Shown here in pieces: positions 52,297 through 61,188 of a DNA stretch of 64,000 bases; positions within the stretch are counted from its first letter, which is position 1, and every line of letters begins with the position of its first letter. Source of the DNA: Maricaulis sp. (GTDB taxonomy: Bacteria > Pseudomonadota > Alphaproteobacteria > Caulobacterales > Maricaulaceae); contig JAEPND010000001.1 of assembly GCA_017643585.1 (NCBI GenBank), forward strand, positions 443,834 through 507,833. Direction: 5' to 3'. The notes beneath the pieces were generated by a model. The model had not been told where the DNA came from. It searched no databases and was given only the letters and a program-made list of their open reading frames with translations. Made by a program: the position numbers and the translations under genes.

Positions 52297-53580
52297 ATGA
52301 TGAGCTGGTGGTTCAAGATCAAACTGTGGCAGCGCGTGCTCGTTGGCCTGGTTCTGGGTATTGTTGTCGGGTTGGTTCTGTCCAGTGTGATGGGCCAGGA
52401 GGCCGCAGCCAGCTGGATCGATAGCTATCTTCGCCCGCTTGGATCGATGTTCATCCGCTTGATCCGGATGTTGATTGTTCCGCTCATCTTCACAACGCTG
52501 GTTGCCGGTGTGATGGCAATGGGTGACCCAAAGAAGCTGGGTTCGCTCGGCGTCAAAACCCTGCTCCTCTATTTCGGTACGACCTTGGTTGCTAACATCA
52601 TCGGTCTGAGTGTCGGAACAGTGCTGAAACCTGGCGAGGGAGTTAGTTTCGCAGGTGTGGAACCGGCGCCCGACGCGGCCGCCTCCGAGCCCGAACCGAT
52701 CATTGACCGCTTACTTGCTGTCATTCCTGAGAACCCGGTCGCAGCTCTGGCGGATGGTGACGTCCTCGCGATCATCTTCTTCTCGCTTTTCTTGGGCGTG
52801 GCAATCCTGGCCACCGGCAAAGCCGGCCGCCCTGTCGGAGACCTCTTTAACTCCGCCTCGGAGGTGGTCCTCAAGATTACTCACTGGGTGATGGAATTGG
52901 CGCCGTTCGGTGTGTTTGGACTTGTCGCCTATACCACCGCCAGCCAGGGCGTAGAAACACTGATGGCGATCCTTGGTTTGGTTGTAGCGGTCTATATCGG
53001 TTTGTTTATTCACGCCCTGGTGACGTACGGTTTCCTAGTTCGCGTTGTCTTGAATTTGCCATTGATCAGGTTCTTCCGCGGGCTGACGGATCCGATTGCT
53101 GTCGCGTATTCGACGGCCTCATCGTCCGCGACTCTGCCGGTCACGATCGCGGCGGCATCCGATAATCTCGGATTGAAGAAGTCGGTGGCGGGCTCAGTCC
53201 TGCCCTTGGGCGCCACGATTAACATGGATGGTACAGCGCTTTATCTGGGTATCCTTGCCCTCTTCACCGCACAGGCGTTCGGATATGACCTGACCCTGAC
53301 CCATTACTTCCTCATCGCGGTGACAGCCGCTGCCGCTTCAATCGGGGCCGCGGGCATACCGTCAGCATCACTGTTCTTGCTTGCGACGGTTCTGAACACG
53401 TTCGGAGTGTCTGCGGAACATCTGGCTCTGATCCTGGGTCTCATCTACCCCGTTGACCGCATCATGGACATGGCCCGCACGGCTGTGAACGTGACCGGCG
53501 ATGCCGCTGTGGCCACTGCCGTTGCGAAGTGGGAAGGTGAGCTGGACGAAGAGACCTTCAAGAAGCCGGCAGTCCTCTAG
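52297..53580 (+). CDS. Dicarboxylate/amino acid:cation symporter (DAACS)
   Basis: 427 residues with eight or so helices and re-entrant loops. The substrate region has STASSSATLPVTIAA, then LPLGATINMDGTALY and GAAGIPSASLF, typical of GltP/DctA/GLT-type Na+ or H+ symporters for glutamate, aspartate or C4-dicarboxylates. The start at ATG 52297 follows GGGAAGGGG, with the next ATG at 52300. The stop is 12 bases before the interrupted gene. Confidence 0.94.
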   Translation: MMSWWFKIKLWQRVLVGLVLGIVVGLVLSSVMGQEAAASWIDSYLRPLGSMFIRLIRMLIVPLIFTTLVAGVMAMGDPKKLGSLGVKTLLLYFGTTLVANIIGLSVGTVLKPGEGVSFAGVEPAPDAAASEPEPIIDRLLAVIPENPVAALADGDVLAIIFFSLFLGVAILATGKAGRPVGDLFNSASEVVLKITHWVMELAPFGVFGLVAYTTASQGVETLMAILGLVVAVYIGLFIHALVTYGFLVRVVLNLPLIRFFRGLTDPIAVAYSTASSSATLPVTIAAASDNLGLKKSVAGSVLPLGATINMDGTALYLGILALFTAQAFGYDLTLTHYFLIAVTAAAASIGAAGIPSASLFLLATVLNTFGVSAEHLALILGLIYPVDRIMDMARTAVNVTGDAAVATAVAKWEGELDEETFKKPAVL

Positions 53581-53592
53581 GGGCGGCGCCGG

Positions 53593-54216
53593 ATGACGCT
53601 GCCCTCGTCCCGGGTCCTGGAGTTGGTCATCGCGGTAAGCGTGGTGATCATCTCCCTCGCCTCGCTCTTTGTCGCGCTCTACCAGGGGCGCGTCATGGAG
53701 CAGACGATGCAGGCCAGCGTCATGCCGCTGATCCAGGCCGGCACCAGAAATTACGACGCCGAGAAAGAGGACTGGGTCCTCCGGCTCGAGGTCCGCAATA
53801 CCGGGCTTGGCCCGGCCCGTATCGACTATCTGCGCCTGATGCAGGGCGACCGGCCGGTCGCCAGCCTGGGCCGCTGGCTTGCGGAATGCTGTGCCCCGGA
53901 CGGCTTGTCGGCCGAGCAGCGCCTGGCCCACGTACAGAGCGTGTTCGGTGCACGGGAGATCGTGCTCGTCACCGAGTCCTTCAATGGTCGCTACCTGGCC
54001 CCCTAGGAAACGGCTTATGCCTATCAGACCGATCGTCCCGACGCCGAGACCCAGCCCCGGGGCTACGCCCTGTGGGAAGCCCTGAACAGCGCCCGTTTCG
54101 ATGTTGATATCGAGATCTGTTATTGCTCGGTTTTCGACCAGTGCTGGCGCGCCCGCTTCCCCGAGCAATCCCGCGAAGAGGTCGCGCAATGCGTTGCGCC
54201 CGTTCGCGAGGAATAG
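53593..54216 (+). pseudogene. Unknown membrane-anchored protein gene with in-frame amber codon
   Basis: An ATG reading frame runs from 53593 to a TAG at 54004 (137 residues): one N-terminal helix (about 9-29) and an extracytoplasmic domain with LRLEVRNTGLGPARIDYLRL. Directly after the TAG the same frame stays open for another 69 codons to a TAG at 54214, with coding-like third-position GC and text such as YALWEALNSARFDVDIEICY and CSVFDQCWRARFPEQ. This looks like one gene of about 207 residues broken by a single stop codon. A nonsense mutation, a base error or read-through would all fit. The family is not named. Confidence 0.7.
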
Positions 54217-54278
54217 GCCGACGCTGATCCAAGCCGCCCTGTCAGGCGTATTCCGACCAGAACACGTCTGGAGTCGGA

Positions 54279-54599
54279 ATGTCGCTATTGTTTCGCCTTG
54301 TCGCCCTGGTGGGTGGCCTCATCCTTACAGCCCTGATCTGGTGGGCGATCGAGACCGGTAATTTCGGTGCGGCCGGAGACTGGCTGTTCAACCACCCCTG
54401 GGGGATCGTCACCCTGGTGGACCTGTATCTCGGCTTCGTCATGTTTGCCCTGGTCATAGGTCTGGTCGAGCGAAGCTGGCCATCGCGCCTGTTCTGGATC
54501 CTGCCGATTTTCGTGCTCGGCAATGTCTGGAGTGCCCTGTGGCTGATCCTGCGCGCCGGTCGTGTGGTCACGGCCTTGAGACAGGCCTCGAAGATTTGA
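54279..54599 (+). CDS. Small three-helix membrane protein
   Basis: 106 residues with hydrophobic segments at about 3-23, 41-62 and 68-92. Texts WGIVTLVDLYLGFVMFALVI and FWILPIFVLGNVWSALWL may be DUF1475-like, but I am not certain. The context gives no function. Confidence 0.65.
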   Translation: MSLLFRLVALVGGLILTALIWWAIETGNFGAAGDWLFNHPWGIVTLVDLYLGFVMFALVIGLVERSWPSRLFWILPIFVLGNVWSALWLILRAGRVVTALRQASKI

Positions 54600-54715
54600 G
54601 TCCAATTCGACCGATATTTATCCCGCATTAAGCACAAATACCGATTGCCGGGCCCTGATAGCACGGTGTTAACGGAATCAGGCTGGAACAAGAGCCTGTA
54701 ACCGGGAGGATTGTC

Positions 54716-54901
54716 ATGACCAAAATGGTGTCTGGCGTTGAAAATCTGACCAAGACGGCCCTGCTCTGGCTCACCCTGTGTGCCGTGGGCGCATCGATTT
54801 ACGGCGGGCTGATCGCCAGCCAGCCGGAACCGCGTACGCTCACGCTCGCCGAAGTCGAGACAGACCAGCCGGTCGCCCCCGTGACCGCGTCGCTCGACTA
54901 G
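54716..54901 (+). CDS. Small single-helix protein
   Basis: 61 residues with one helix (about 13-33) and a short Thr/Glu/Pro-rich periplasmic tail. A GGGAGG ribosome site precedes the ATG. No family recognised. It converges with the nitrilase gene by four bases. Confidence 0.6.
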   Translation: MTKMVSGVENLTKTALLWLTLCAVGASIYGGLIASQPEPRTLTLAEVETDQPVAPVTASLD

Positions 54902-55833
54902 TTGCTGGATGTTCGCACGGTCGCTTGGACCGCGTGATTGACCTGCAGCTCGAAGACATCCGGGCGGCCGTAATGGCCGCTGGCGTCGAAATCGAACTTG
55001 CCCCGGGCGACATCGGCGAGATCCAGCTCTGCCACGACGAGCGCGTCTCGACCGAAGACCGGTTCGCACAGGACGTCACCCAGCGGAGAAATGATGCACG
55101 ATCCGCCATTGATCAGCACGGTCGACGGGTCATCGCCTTGTACCGGGTGGTAGTCGTCAGGGCATTGCGACCGCGTGAAATAATGGTTTGCAGACAAGAC
55201 GAAACACCGGCCCTCCAGCGCGATGGTCCGCATCAGCGATAACCAGGTCTCGCGATCGTCCACGGTGGGCGCGCAATGGATGACCGGTTGCTGGGCGTAG
55301 AATGCCGAGCGCGCCAGCGGCATGAAATTCTCCCAGCAGATCAACGCGCTCATCGGACCGAACGGGGTGGGCGTCGCCTCCAGGGTGGAGCCATCGCCAA
55401 AGCCCCAGATCAGACGCTCCATGGCCGTCGGCATCAGCTTGCGACGCCGATTGGCGAGGCGACCGTCCGGCGCAAAGGTCAGCACCGAACAATACAGCGT
55501 ACCGCCAGCGCGCTCGATCACCCCGGTCACCAGCCAGGCATTGGCGGCGCGGGCCATCTCTCCCATGCGCTCACAGGCCGGTCCGGGAACATCGATTGCG
55601 CTCTCGAAATAGCGCGCGAACCAGTCCCGGCCCTCGGCGGTGCGCGAGCCCACTCGGGCCCCGAAATCATGTCCCTTGGGATAGCCGCCAACAAACGCCT
55701 CCGGAAACACGATCAGTCCGGCCGCTTCGTCGCGGGCACGCTGGACCCAGTCCTGCATGCGGTCGAGCGTGGCTTCCGTGTCGAACAATTGCGACCCGGT
55801 CTGCACGATGGCGGCTTTCACGGTCTGGTTCAT
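54898..55833 (-). CDS. Nitrilase
   Basis: 311 residues of the carbon-nitrogen hydrolase fold. The triad is visible: Glu45 (FPEAFVGGYPKG), Lys132 (RRRKLMPTAMER) and Cys166 (LICWENFMPL). The CWEN text is that of true nitrilases, which turn nitriles to acids and ammonia. ATG 55833 is preferred since the protein then starts MNQTVKAAIVQTGS, like family members. Cytoplasmic; substrate unknown. Confidence 0.94.
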   Translation of the reverse strand: MNQTVKAAIVQTGSQLFDTEATLDRMQDWVQRARDEAAGLIVFPEAFVGGYPKGHDFGARVGSRTAEGRDWFARYFESAIDVPGPACERMGEMARAANAWLVTGVIERAGGTLYCSVLTFAPDGRLANRRRKLMPTAMERLIWGFGDGSTLEATPTPFGPMSALICWENFMPLARSAFYAQQPVIHCAPTVDDRETWLSLMRTIALEGRCFVLSANHYFTRSQCPDDYHPVQGDDPSTVLINGGSCIISPLGDVLCEPVFGRDALVVAELDLADVARGKFDFDASGHYGRPDVFELQVNHAVQATVRTSSN

Positions 55834-55890
55834 ATCCGCGTATTCCTTGACTCTGCTGGACACTAGGGCTAAACGCCCGGCTTCATCACG

Positions 55891-55983
55891 CAAGCTCTGA
55901 GGCTTGTCTTACCTGCACATCTTCCCAAATGGGAGGGGGAGGCAGGCGAGAACTCCGCTCGGCGAAGGTTTCGCTCAGCGGAG
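55891..55983. repeat. Three consecutive hairpins in the ffh leader
   Basis: CAAGC-TCTGAG-GCTTG (55891-55906), CCTGC-N4-CTTCCC-AAAT-GGGAGG-N5-GCAGG (55912-55946) and CTCCGCT-N2-GCGAA-GGT-TTCGC-N2-AGCGGAG (55953-55983) lie in a row before ffh. They could be an intergenic palindromic repeat or a structured mRNA leader; SRP RNA motifs (GGAAGCAGCC) are not present. Confidence 0.55.
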
Positions 55984-56025
55984 CTGATTTGCTTTGGGTG
56001 ATCGAAACTTGAGGAAGGCGAACGC

Positions 56026-57582
56026 ATGTTCGACACGCTTACAGAACGATTAGGCAGCGTCTTTGACCAGCTGACCGGCCGCGGTGTCCTGAGTGAAAAG
56101 GATGTCGATGTTGCCCTGCGCGAAATCCGCGTGGCGCTGCTGGAGGCTGATGTCGCCCTGCCTGTCGTCAAGACAGCGGTCGCCCAGATCCGTGAGCGCG
56201 CTGTCGGCGAAGAGGTCATCCGTTCCATCAAGCCGGGTCAGCAGGTCATCAAGATCGTGCATGACGCGCTGGTCGACCTGCTGGGTGGCGAGGGTGAGCC
56301 GGAAGGCCTGCAGTTGGAAGGTGAACCGCCGGTCGCTATCCTGATGGCCGGTCTGCAGGGTTCGGGTAAGACGACCACCTCGGCCAAGCTCGCCAAGCGC
56401 CTCAAGGATATTCACAAGAAGAAGGTCCTGTTGGCCTCGCTCGACACTCGCCGTCCGGCGGCGATGGAACAGCTGCAGCAGCTGGCGGGCCAGGTCGATG
56501 TCGGCTTCCTGCCGATCGTGGAAGGCCAGCGCGCGGTCGATATCGCCAAGCGCGCCATGACCGCCGGCAAGCTGCAGGGCTATGACGTTGTCATCCTCGA
56601 CACCGCAGGCCGGACCTCGATCGATGAAGACATGATGGCCGAGGCGCATGCGATCGCCGCCGCCACCACACCACACGAAACCCTGCTGGTCGCGGACTCG
56701 CTGACCGGCCAGGACGCCGTCGAGACGGCCAAGCGCTTCCATGAACGCCTGCCGCTGACCGGCCTGGTCCTGACGCGTATGGATGGTGATGGCCGGGGCG
56801 GTGCAGCGCTGTCCATGCGCCATGTAACCGGCCTGCCGATCAAATTCCTCGGTGTTTCCGAAAAGCCGGACGGCCTGGATGCTTTCGATGCCAAGCGCGT
56901 TGCCGGCCGTATCCTCGGTCGTGGCGATATTGTCTCGCTGGTTGAAAAGGCCGCCCAGGATCTCGACCAGGAAAAAGCCGCCCGCATGGCCAAGAAAATG
57001 GCCAAGGGCAAGTTCGATCTCGAGGATCTGCGCGAGCAGTTCGGTCAGCTGAAAAAGCTCGGCGGTCTCGGATCGATCATGGGCATGCTGCCGGGCATGA
57101 ACAAGGCGGCCATGGCCCAGGCCAACGCCGCCGGCATGGATGACAAGATGCTGTCCCGCCAGGAAGCCATCATCCTGTCCATGACCAAGCAGGAACGCGC
57201 CAAGCCGGAGATTCTCAAGGCCAGCCGCAAGAGGCGGATCGCGGCCGGTGCCGGTGTTGAGGTCGCGGACGTCAACAAGCTGATCAAGATGCACCGTCAG
57301 ATGGCGGACATGATGAAAAAGGCCTCCAAGAAGGGCCGCGGCGGTCTCGCCGGCATGCTCGGTGGTGGAATGCCGGGCGGCATGCCTCCGGGCGCTGGCG
57401 GCATGAACCCGGCCGATCTTGGCCAGGCGACACAGGATTTGCTGGGCGGCAAGGCCCCTGGCGGTGGCAATCAACTGCCCGGTCTCGGCTCGGGCCAGGC
57501 GCCACAAGGATTACCCGGACTGGGAGGCGGCGCGCCGCAACTCGGACCGGACGGACTTCCGATCGGATTTCCGAAGAAATAA
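56026..57582 (+). CDS. ffh: Signal recognition particle protein Ffh
   Basis: 518 residues: N domain, GTPase G domain with the P-loop [10 protein letters not shown] (near 110), DTAGRTSID and [11 protein letters not shown], and the Met-rich M domain with [10 protein letters not shown] Gly/Pro/Met-rich tail (about 440-518) extends beyond typical ends. It binds 4.5S RNA and signal sequences of nascent membrane proteins. It is first in the operon ffh-rpsP-rimM-trmD-rplS. Confidence 0.98.
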   Translation: MFDTLTERLGSVFDQLTGRGVLSEKDVDVALREIRVALLEADVALPVVKTAVAQIRERAVGEEVIRSIKPGQQVIKIVHDALVDLLGGEGEPEGLQLEGEPPVAILMAGLQGSGKTTTSAKLAKRLKDIHKKKVLLASLDTRRPAAMEQLQQLAGQVDVGFLPIVEGQRAVDIAKRAMTAGKLQGYDVVILDTAGRTSIDEDMMAEAHAIAAATTPHETLLVADSLTGQDAVETAKRFHERLPLTGLVLTRMDGDGRGGAALSMRHVTGLPIKFLGVSEKPDGLDAFDAKRVAGRILGRGDIVSLVEKAAQDLDQEKAARMAKKMAKGKFDLEDLREQFGQLKKLGGLGSIMGMLPGMNKAAMAQANAAGMDDKMLSRQEAIILSMTKQERAKPEILKASRKRRIAAGAGVEVADVNKLIKMHRQMADMMKKASKKGRGGLAGMLGGGMPGGMPPGAGGMNPADLGQATQDLLGGKAPGGGNQLPGLGSGQAPQGLPGLGGGAPQLGPDGLPIGFPKK

Positions 57583-57620
57583 CGCGTAATTACAGACTAC
57601 TAGAACCAAGGAATACCAAA

Positions 57621-58067
57621 ATGGCTCTCAAAATTCGTCTCGCCCGTGGTGGCGCCAAGAAGCGTCCTTACTACCGCATCGTTGTTGCTGACAGCCGCAT
57701 GCCGCGTGATGGTCGTTTCATCGAGAAGATCGGCACCTACAACCCGATGCTCCCGAAAGACGGCGAGCGTGTCACGCTCGACATGGAAAAGGTGAAGTCC
57801 TGGATCGCCAAGGGCGCCAAGCCGTCTGACCGTGTTGGCCGTTTCATCAACCAGATCGACGCAGACGCGTGGGCCTGGGAAGCTGGCAACAACCCGAACA
57901 AGGGCAAGCCGGGCGTAAAGGCCCAGGAACGTCTCGCCGAGAAGGCCGAGAAGGAAGCCGAGCGCAAGGCTGCTGAAGAAGAAGCCAAGGCGGCTGCCGC
58001 TGAAGCTGAAGCCGCTGCTGCTGAAGCTCCGGCCGAAGAAGCTGCTGCTGAAGAAGCGTCTGAGTAA
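57621..58067 (+). CDS. rpsP: 30S ribosomal protein S16 with Ala/Glu-rich tail
   Basis: 148 residues. The first 80 or so are standard S16 ([20 protein letters not shown]), followed by a long tail from about 95 that is nearly all Ala, Glu and Lys. Such tails are common in alphaproteobacterial S16. An AAGGAATACCAAA leader precedes the ATG. Second gene of the operon. Confidence 0.97.
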   Translation: MALKIRLARGGAKKRPYYRIVVADSRMPRDGRFIEKIGTYNPMLPKDGERVTLDMEKVKSWIAKGAKPSDRVGRFINQIDADAWAWEAGNNPNKGKPGVKAQERLAEKAEKEAERKAAEEEAKAAAAEAEAAAAEAPAEEAAAEEASE

Positions 58068-58082
58068 TTCAGGCCATTCAAT

Positions 58083-58110
58083 CGTCATCCCTGCCCTGGC
58101 AGGGATGACG
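58083..58110. repeat. REP-like palindrome between rpsP and rimM
   Basis: CGTCATCCCTGCC-CT-GGCAGGGATGACG has perfect 13-base arms. Its sequence resembles the widespread short palindromic repeat whose translation reads HVIPARAGMT in many proteobacteria. It could act as an RNA hairpin that tunes operon expression. Confidence 0.75.
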
Positions 58111-58125
58111 TGACGAGGGTTCCTT

Positions 58126-58680
58126 ATGGCCAAACCTGCCGATGATCTTGTCTTCGTCGCAGCCATTGCCGGTGCGCATGGCGTGCGGGGCGAATGCAAG
58201 GTGAAGAGCTTTACCGGGGAACCGGAAGCAGCGTTTGGCTATGGGCCCTTCCTGGACGGTGCCGGCAAGGTCCTGTTCACGCCCAAGCGCTGGCGTGTGG
58301 CCAAGGATGCCTTTGTTGTCGCCTTCAAGGAGCCGATGACACGGGAACAGGCCCAGTCCGCTCGCGGTACCAAGCTCTTCGTTCCGCGTGAGGCTTTGCC
58401 CACGCTGGACGAGGACGAATTCTACCATTCCGATCTGCTCGGATTGAAAGTCCAGTCCTTGGACGGCTCTCCCATGGGCCGGATCAAGGCGATCCATGAT
58501 TTCGGCGGCGGTGACCTTCTGGAAATCGTCGACACGCCGGACCGCAAAGGGGCCTGGATGATCCCCTTCACGACCGAACAGGTCCCCCACGTCTCCATCA
58601 CGGACCGCCTGGTCACGATCGCCCCTCTTGAAGAGGTGGAAGGCGACAAGGAGCGGGATGCGGAAGATGGCGGAGAATAA
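58126..58680 (+). CDS. rimM: Ribosome maturation factor RimM
   Basis: 184 residues with the RimM barrel start VAAIAGAHGVRGECKVKSFT and the PRC-barrel part DEDEFYHSDLLGLKVQ. It helps assemble the 30S head around S19. Third gene of the operon; the trmD start lies within its last codons. Confidence 0.96.
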   Translation: MAKPADDLVFVAAIAGAHGVRGECKVKSFTGEPEAAFGYGPFLDGAGKVLFTPKRWRVAKDAFVVAFKEPMTREQAQSARGTKLFVPREALPTLDEDEFYHSDLLGLKVQSLDGSPMGRIKAIHDFGGGDLLEIVDTPDRKGAWMIPFTTEQVPHVSITDRLVTIAPLEEVEGDKERDAEDGGE

Positions 58681-59404
58681 TCCCCGAAACCCCTGGACCG
58701 CATCGGTTCTTACCCTCTTCCCGGACGCCTTTCCGGGACCGTTGGGTGTATCAATTATTCAGACAGCTGCGAATCATGGGCTCTGGGCGCTAGAAACTGT
58801 GGACATTCGGGATTTTTCCCGTCATAAGCACCGCTCCGTGGACGACACCCCGGCCGGCGGAGGCGCTGGTATGGTGCTCAGGCCGGATGTCGCAGCGGAA
58901 GCGATCGATGCGGTTCAGTCTCGCTGGCAAGGTGAGAAACGGCCGTTGATCTATTTGACACCGCGGGGAAAGCCGCTCACTCAGGCCCGGGTTCGGGAAT
59001 GGGCGGAGGGTCCGGGTGTCGTTGTGTTTTGTGGACGTTTTGAGGGCCTGGACGAACGGGTCATCGAGGCCCGCGAAATGGAAGAGGTCAGTGTTGGCGA
59101 TGCCGTACTGGCCGGGGGCGAGGCGCCCGCGCAGCTTCTGATCGAAGCTTGTGTGAGACTGCTCCCCGGCGTGCTTGGCGACCCGGCATCGGCCGAAGAT
59201 GAAAGTTTCGAGGGTGATCTCCTCGAATATCCTCACTACACCCGTCCGCGGGTTTGGGAGGACAAGGAGATCCCGGAAGTACTGCTCTCGGGGCACCATG
59301 GTCGGATCGAGGCCTGGCGTCGGGAACAGTCGGAAGAGATTACGAAGGCGCGTCGGCCGGACCTGCATGAAAGGTTCAAGGGACGCAAGGAGAATGCACG
59401 ATGA
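58658..59404 (+). CDS. trmD: tRNA (guanine-N1)-methyltransferase
   Basis: 248 residues. The SAM knot texts [27 protein letters not shown] and [10 protein letters not shown] and the HYTRP end are those of TrmD, which makes m1G37 in tRNA to prevent frameshifting. Start ATG 58658 (four bases after AAGGAG) overlaps rimM by 23 bases; ATG 58667 is an alternative. Its stop overlaps the rplS start (ATGA). Confidence 0.97.
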   Translation: MRKMAENNPRNPWTASVLTLFPDAFPGPLGVSIIQTAANHGLWALETVDIRDFSRHKHRSVDDTPAGGGAGMVLRPDVAAEAIDAVQSRWQGEKRPLIYLTPRGKPLTQARVREWAEGPGVVVFCGRFEGLDERVIEAREMEEVSVGDAVLAGGEAPAQLLIEACVRLLPGVLGDPASAEDESFEGDLLEYPHYTRPRVWEDKEIPEVLLSGHHGRIEAWRREQSEEITKARRPDLHERFKGRKENAR

Positions 59405-59796
59405 ACATGATCGAGCAGCTGGAAAAAGAAGAAGCCGCCCGCGTCCTGGGTGACAAGGAACTGCCGAAGTTCGACGCTGGTGATACCCTGCGCGTACACG
59501 TCCGCATTAAAGAGGGCAGCCGCGAGCGTATCCAGGTCTTCGAAGGCGTTTGCATCGCGAAAAACGGCGGTGGCGTGAACGAGAGCTACACGGTTCGCAA
59601 GATCTCCTTCGGTGAAGGTGTCGAGCGTGTCTTCCCGGTTTATTCGCCGCTGATCGAGCAGATCGAAGTCAAGCGTCGCGGTAAAGTCCGTCGCGCCAAG
59701 CTCTATTATCTGCGTGACCGCCGCGGTAAGTCCGCACGTATCGCCGAGCGTACGACCGGTCACGACATCGAAAAGCGCGCTCCGAAGAAGAAGTAA
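59401..59796 (+). CDS. rplS: 50S ribosomal protein L19
   Basis: 131 residues with [32 protein letters not shown] and [20 protein letters not shown], typical of L19, which lies at the 30S-50S interface. Coupled to trmD by a four-base overlap, and last gene of the operon before a terminator. Confidence 0.98.
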   Translation: MNMIEQLEKEEAARVLGDKELPKFDAGDTLRVHVRIKEGSRERIQVFEGVCIAKNGGGVNESYTVRKISFGEGVERVFPVYSPLIEQIEVKRRGKVRRAKLYYLRDRRGKSARIAERTTGHDIEKRAPKKK

Positions 59797-59820
59797 GCGT
59801 CTTTCGCGTGACGCGATTAC

Positions 59821-59853
59821 AAAAACCCGCTGGTTCATGCCGGCGGGTTTTTT
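59821..59853 (+). terminator. Intrinsic terminator of the ffh-rplS operon
   Basis: AAAACCCGCTGG-TTCATG-CCGGCGGGTTTTTT has eight paired positions with one T-G contact and ends in six T residues, 25 bases past the rplS stop. Confidence 0.9.
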
Positions 59854-59935
59854 GCGTTTGGCTTTACGCAAGGTGCGCAGGCTATACGGGAAAGTCGTCT
59901 TGACGCGGCTGTCGACGCAAGCCTCAACTGGCTCC

Positions 59936-60640
59936 ATGACCCAGTCCCTTTTTATCCTGACCGGCTCCGGCGTTTCAGCAGAGTCCGGGCTTGGAACCTT
60001 TCGCGATACGGACGGGCTGTGGGCGAAGTTTGACTGGCGTGAACTGGCGACGCCGGAAGCTTTTGCCAGCAAGCCCGAACAGGTCCACGCCTTCTATAAT
60101 GCACGCCGGGCCGGACTGAAGGATGCCCGGCCCAATGCAGCTCATCATGCGCTTGCCGATCTGGAAAAGGCCTGGCTTGCGCAGGGCGGGGATTTCCTTC
60201 TGGTGACACAGAATGTGGACGATCTGCATGAGCAGGCAGGATCTGAGCGCGTGGTGCATATGCACGGCGAATTGAAGAAGATGCGCTGCGAGGCGTGCGG
60301 CTATGTCCACGACGCGTTTGACGAGATCACGACGGACCTTCCCTGCCTCAATTGCCGCGAGGCTGGTGGTCTCAGGCCTCATATCGTCTGGTTCGGGGAA
60401 ATGCCCATGGAGATGGAGCTGATCTATGACCAGCTGGAGGCGTGCGACCTCTTTGTCGCCATCGGAACCTCGGGCACAGTCTATCCCGCTGCCGGATTCA
60501 GCCAGATTGCCAAGCAGAATGGTGCGCGTTGCCTAGAGATCAATCTGGCGGATACGGACACTTCGCCCCTGTTCGATGAGGTTCGAAAAGGCGTTGCTAC
60601 ACAGGCGGTTCCGGCCTGGGTGGCAGACATGGTGGGTTGA
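59936..60640 (+). CDS. cobB: Sirtuin, NAD-dependent protein deacylase
   Basis: 234 residues. NAD loop TGSGVSAESGLGTFR (GSG variant of the usual GAG), catalytic His110 (HMHGELKKMRC) and zinc ligands Cys118, Cys121, Cys137, Cys140. Tyr54 and Arg57 (AFYNARR) correspond to the Tyr-Arg pair of SIRT5/CobB that allows desuccinylation as well as deacetylation. It would reset lysine acylation of metabolic enzymes. ATG 59936 gives the usual size. Confidence 0.95.
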   Translation: MTQSLFILTGSGVSAESGLGTFRDTDGLWAKFDWRELATPEAFASKPEQVHAFYNARRAGLKDARPNAAHHALADLEKAWLAQGGDFLLVTQNVDDLHEQAGSERVVHMHGELKKMRCEACGYVHDAFDEITTDLPCLNCREAGGLRPHIVWFGEMPMEMELIYDQLEACDLFVAIGTSGTVYPAAGFSQIAKQNGARCLEINLADTDTSPLFDEVRKGVATQAVPAWVADMVG

Positions 60641-60655
60641 GTCCTTAATAGAGGG

Positions 60656-61069
60656 TTAATGCGTTTGCGCCTCGATGGCGTGCATATCCGCGTCCGAGAG
60701 TCCGAAATGGTGGCCGATTTCGTGTATCAGGACATGTTGGATGAGATGATCGAGCCGCTCATCACCGCGCTCGACCCATTCCGCCAGAATAGGGAGCCGG
60801 TAGAGGAAAATCCGATCGGGAAAGGGCTGCGCCCAGCTGATCGATTTCTGTCCGAGATCAATGCCCTGATAGAGACCGGACAGCTGATAGGGATTCTTGA
60901 TCCCGAAATGGTCTAGCACCTCCTGCTCCGCGAAGTCGGAGATGAAAATGGCGATGTCCTGAGAGTTCTGCCGGAAAACATCGGGCAGATCGTCATAGGC
61001 GCGTTGTGCCATGACCTCGAAATCTGCGGCCGTGATGGAACGTGGGTCGGTGACTTGATGCGGGTACAT
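60656..61069 (-). CDS. Zincin-like metallopeptidase family protein
   Basis: 137 residues with the HEXXH motif in HVLIHEIGHHFGLSD near the C-terminus and a helical N-terminal part. It resembles the small metallopeptidase family once called DUF1025. Active residues are intact, but the substrate is unknown. ATG 61069 has a weak ribosome site. It converges with cobB. Confidence 0.88.
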   Translation of the reverse strand: MYPHQVTDPRSITAADFEVMAQRAYDDLPDVFRQNSQDIAIFISDFAEQEVLDHFGIKNPYQLSGLYQGIDLGQKSISWAQPFPDRIFLYRLPILAEWVERGDERLDHLIQHVLIHEIGHHFGLSDADMHAIEAQTH

Positions 61070-61188
61070 GAGACAGAGATAGGAAGGCCGATCTCTGCTT
61101 CCAACCCCTGCGGGCCAAGTCGCTAACCTCACTTGAACCCGGTGTCACCCCGAACTAGGCTGCGACCCTGAAATCCTGCGGGGGAGAC

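Noticed and set aside
55891-55983. SRP 4.5S RNA gene next to ffh
   Set aside because: The conserved GGAAGCAGCC loop is absent and the three separate hairpins do not form one long rod.
60645-60659. Perfect CtrA-like motif TTAA-N7-TTAA
   Set aside because: It lies between two convergent genes and overlaps a stop codon, so no promoter is expected there.
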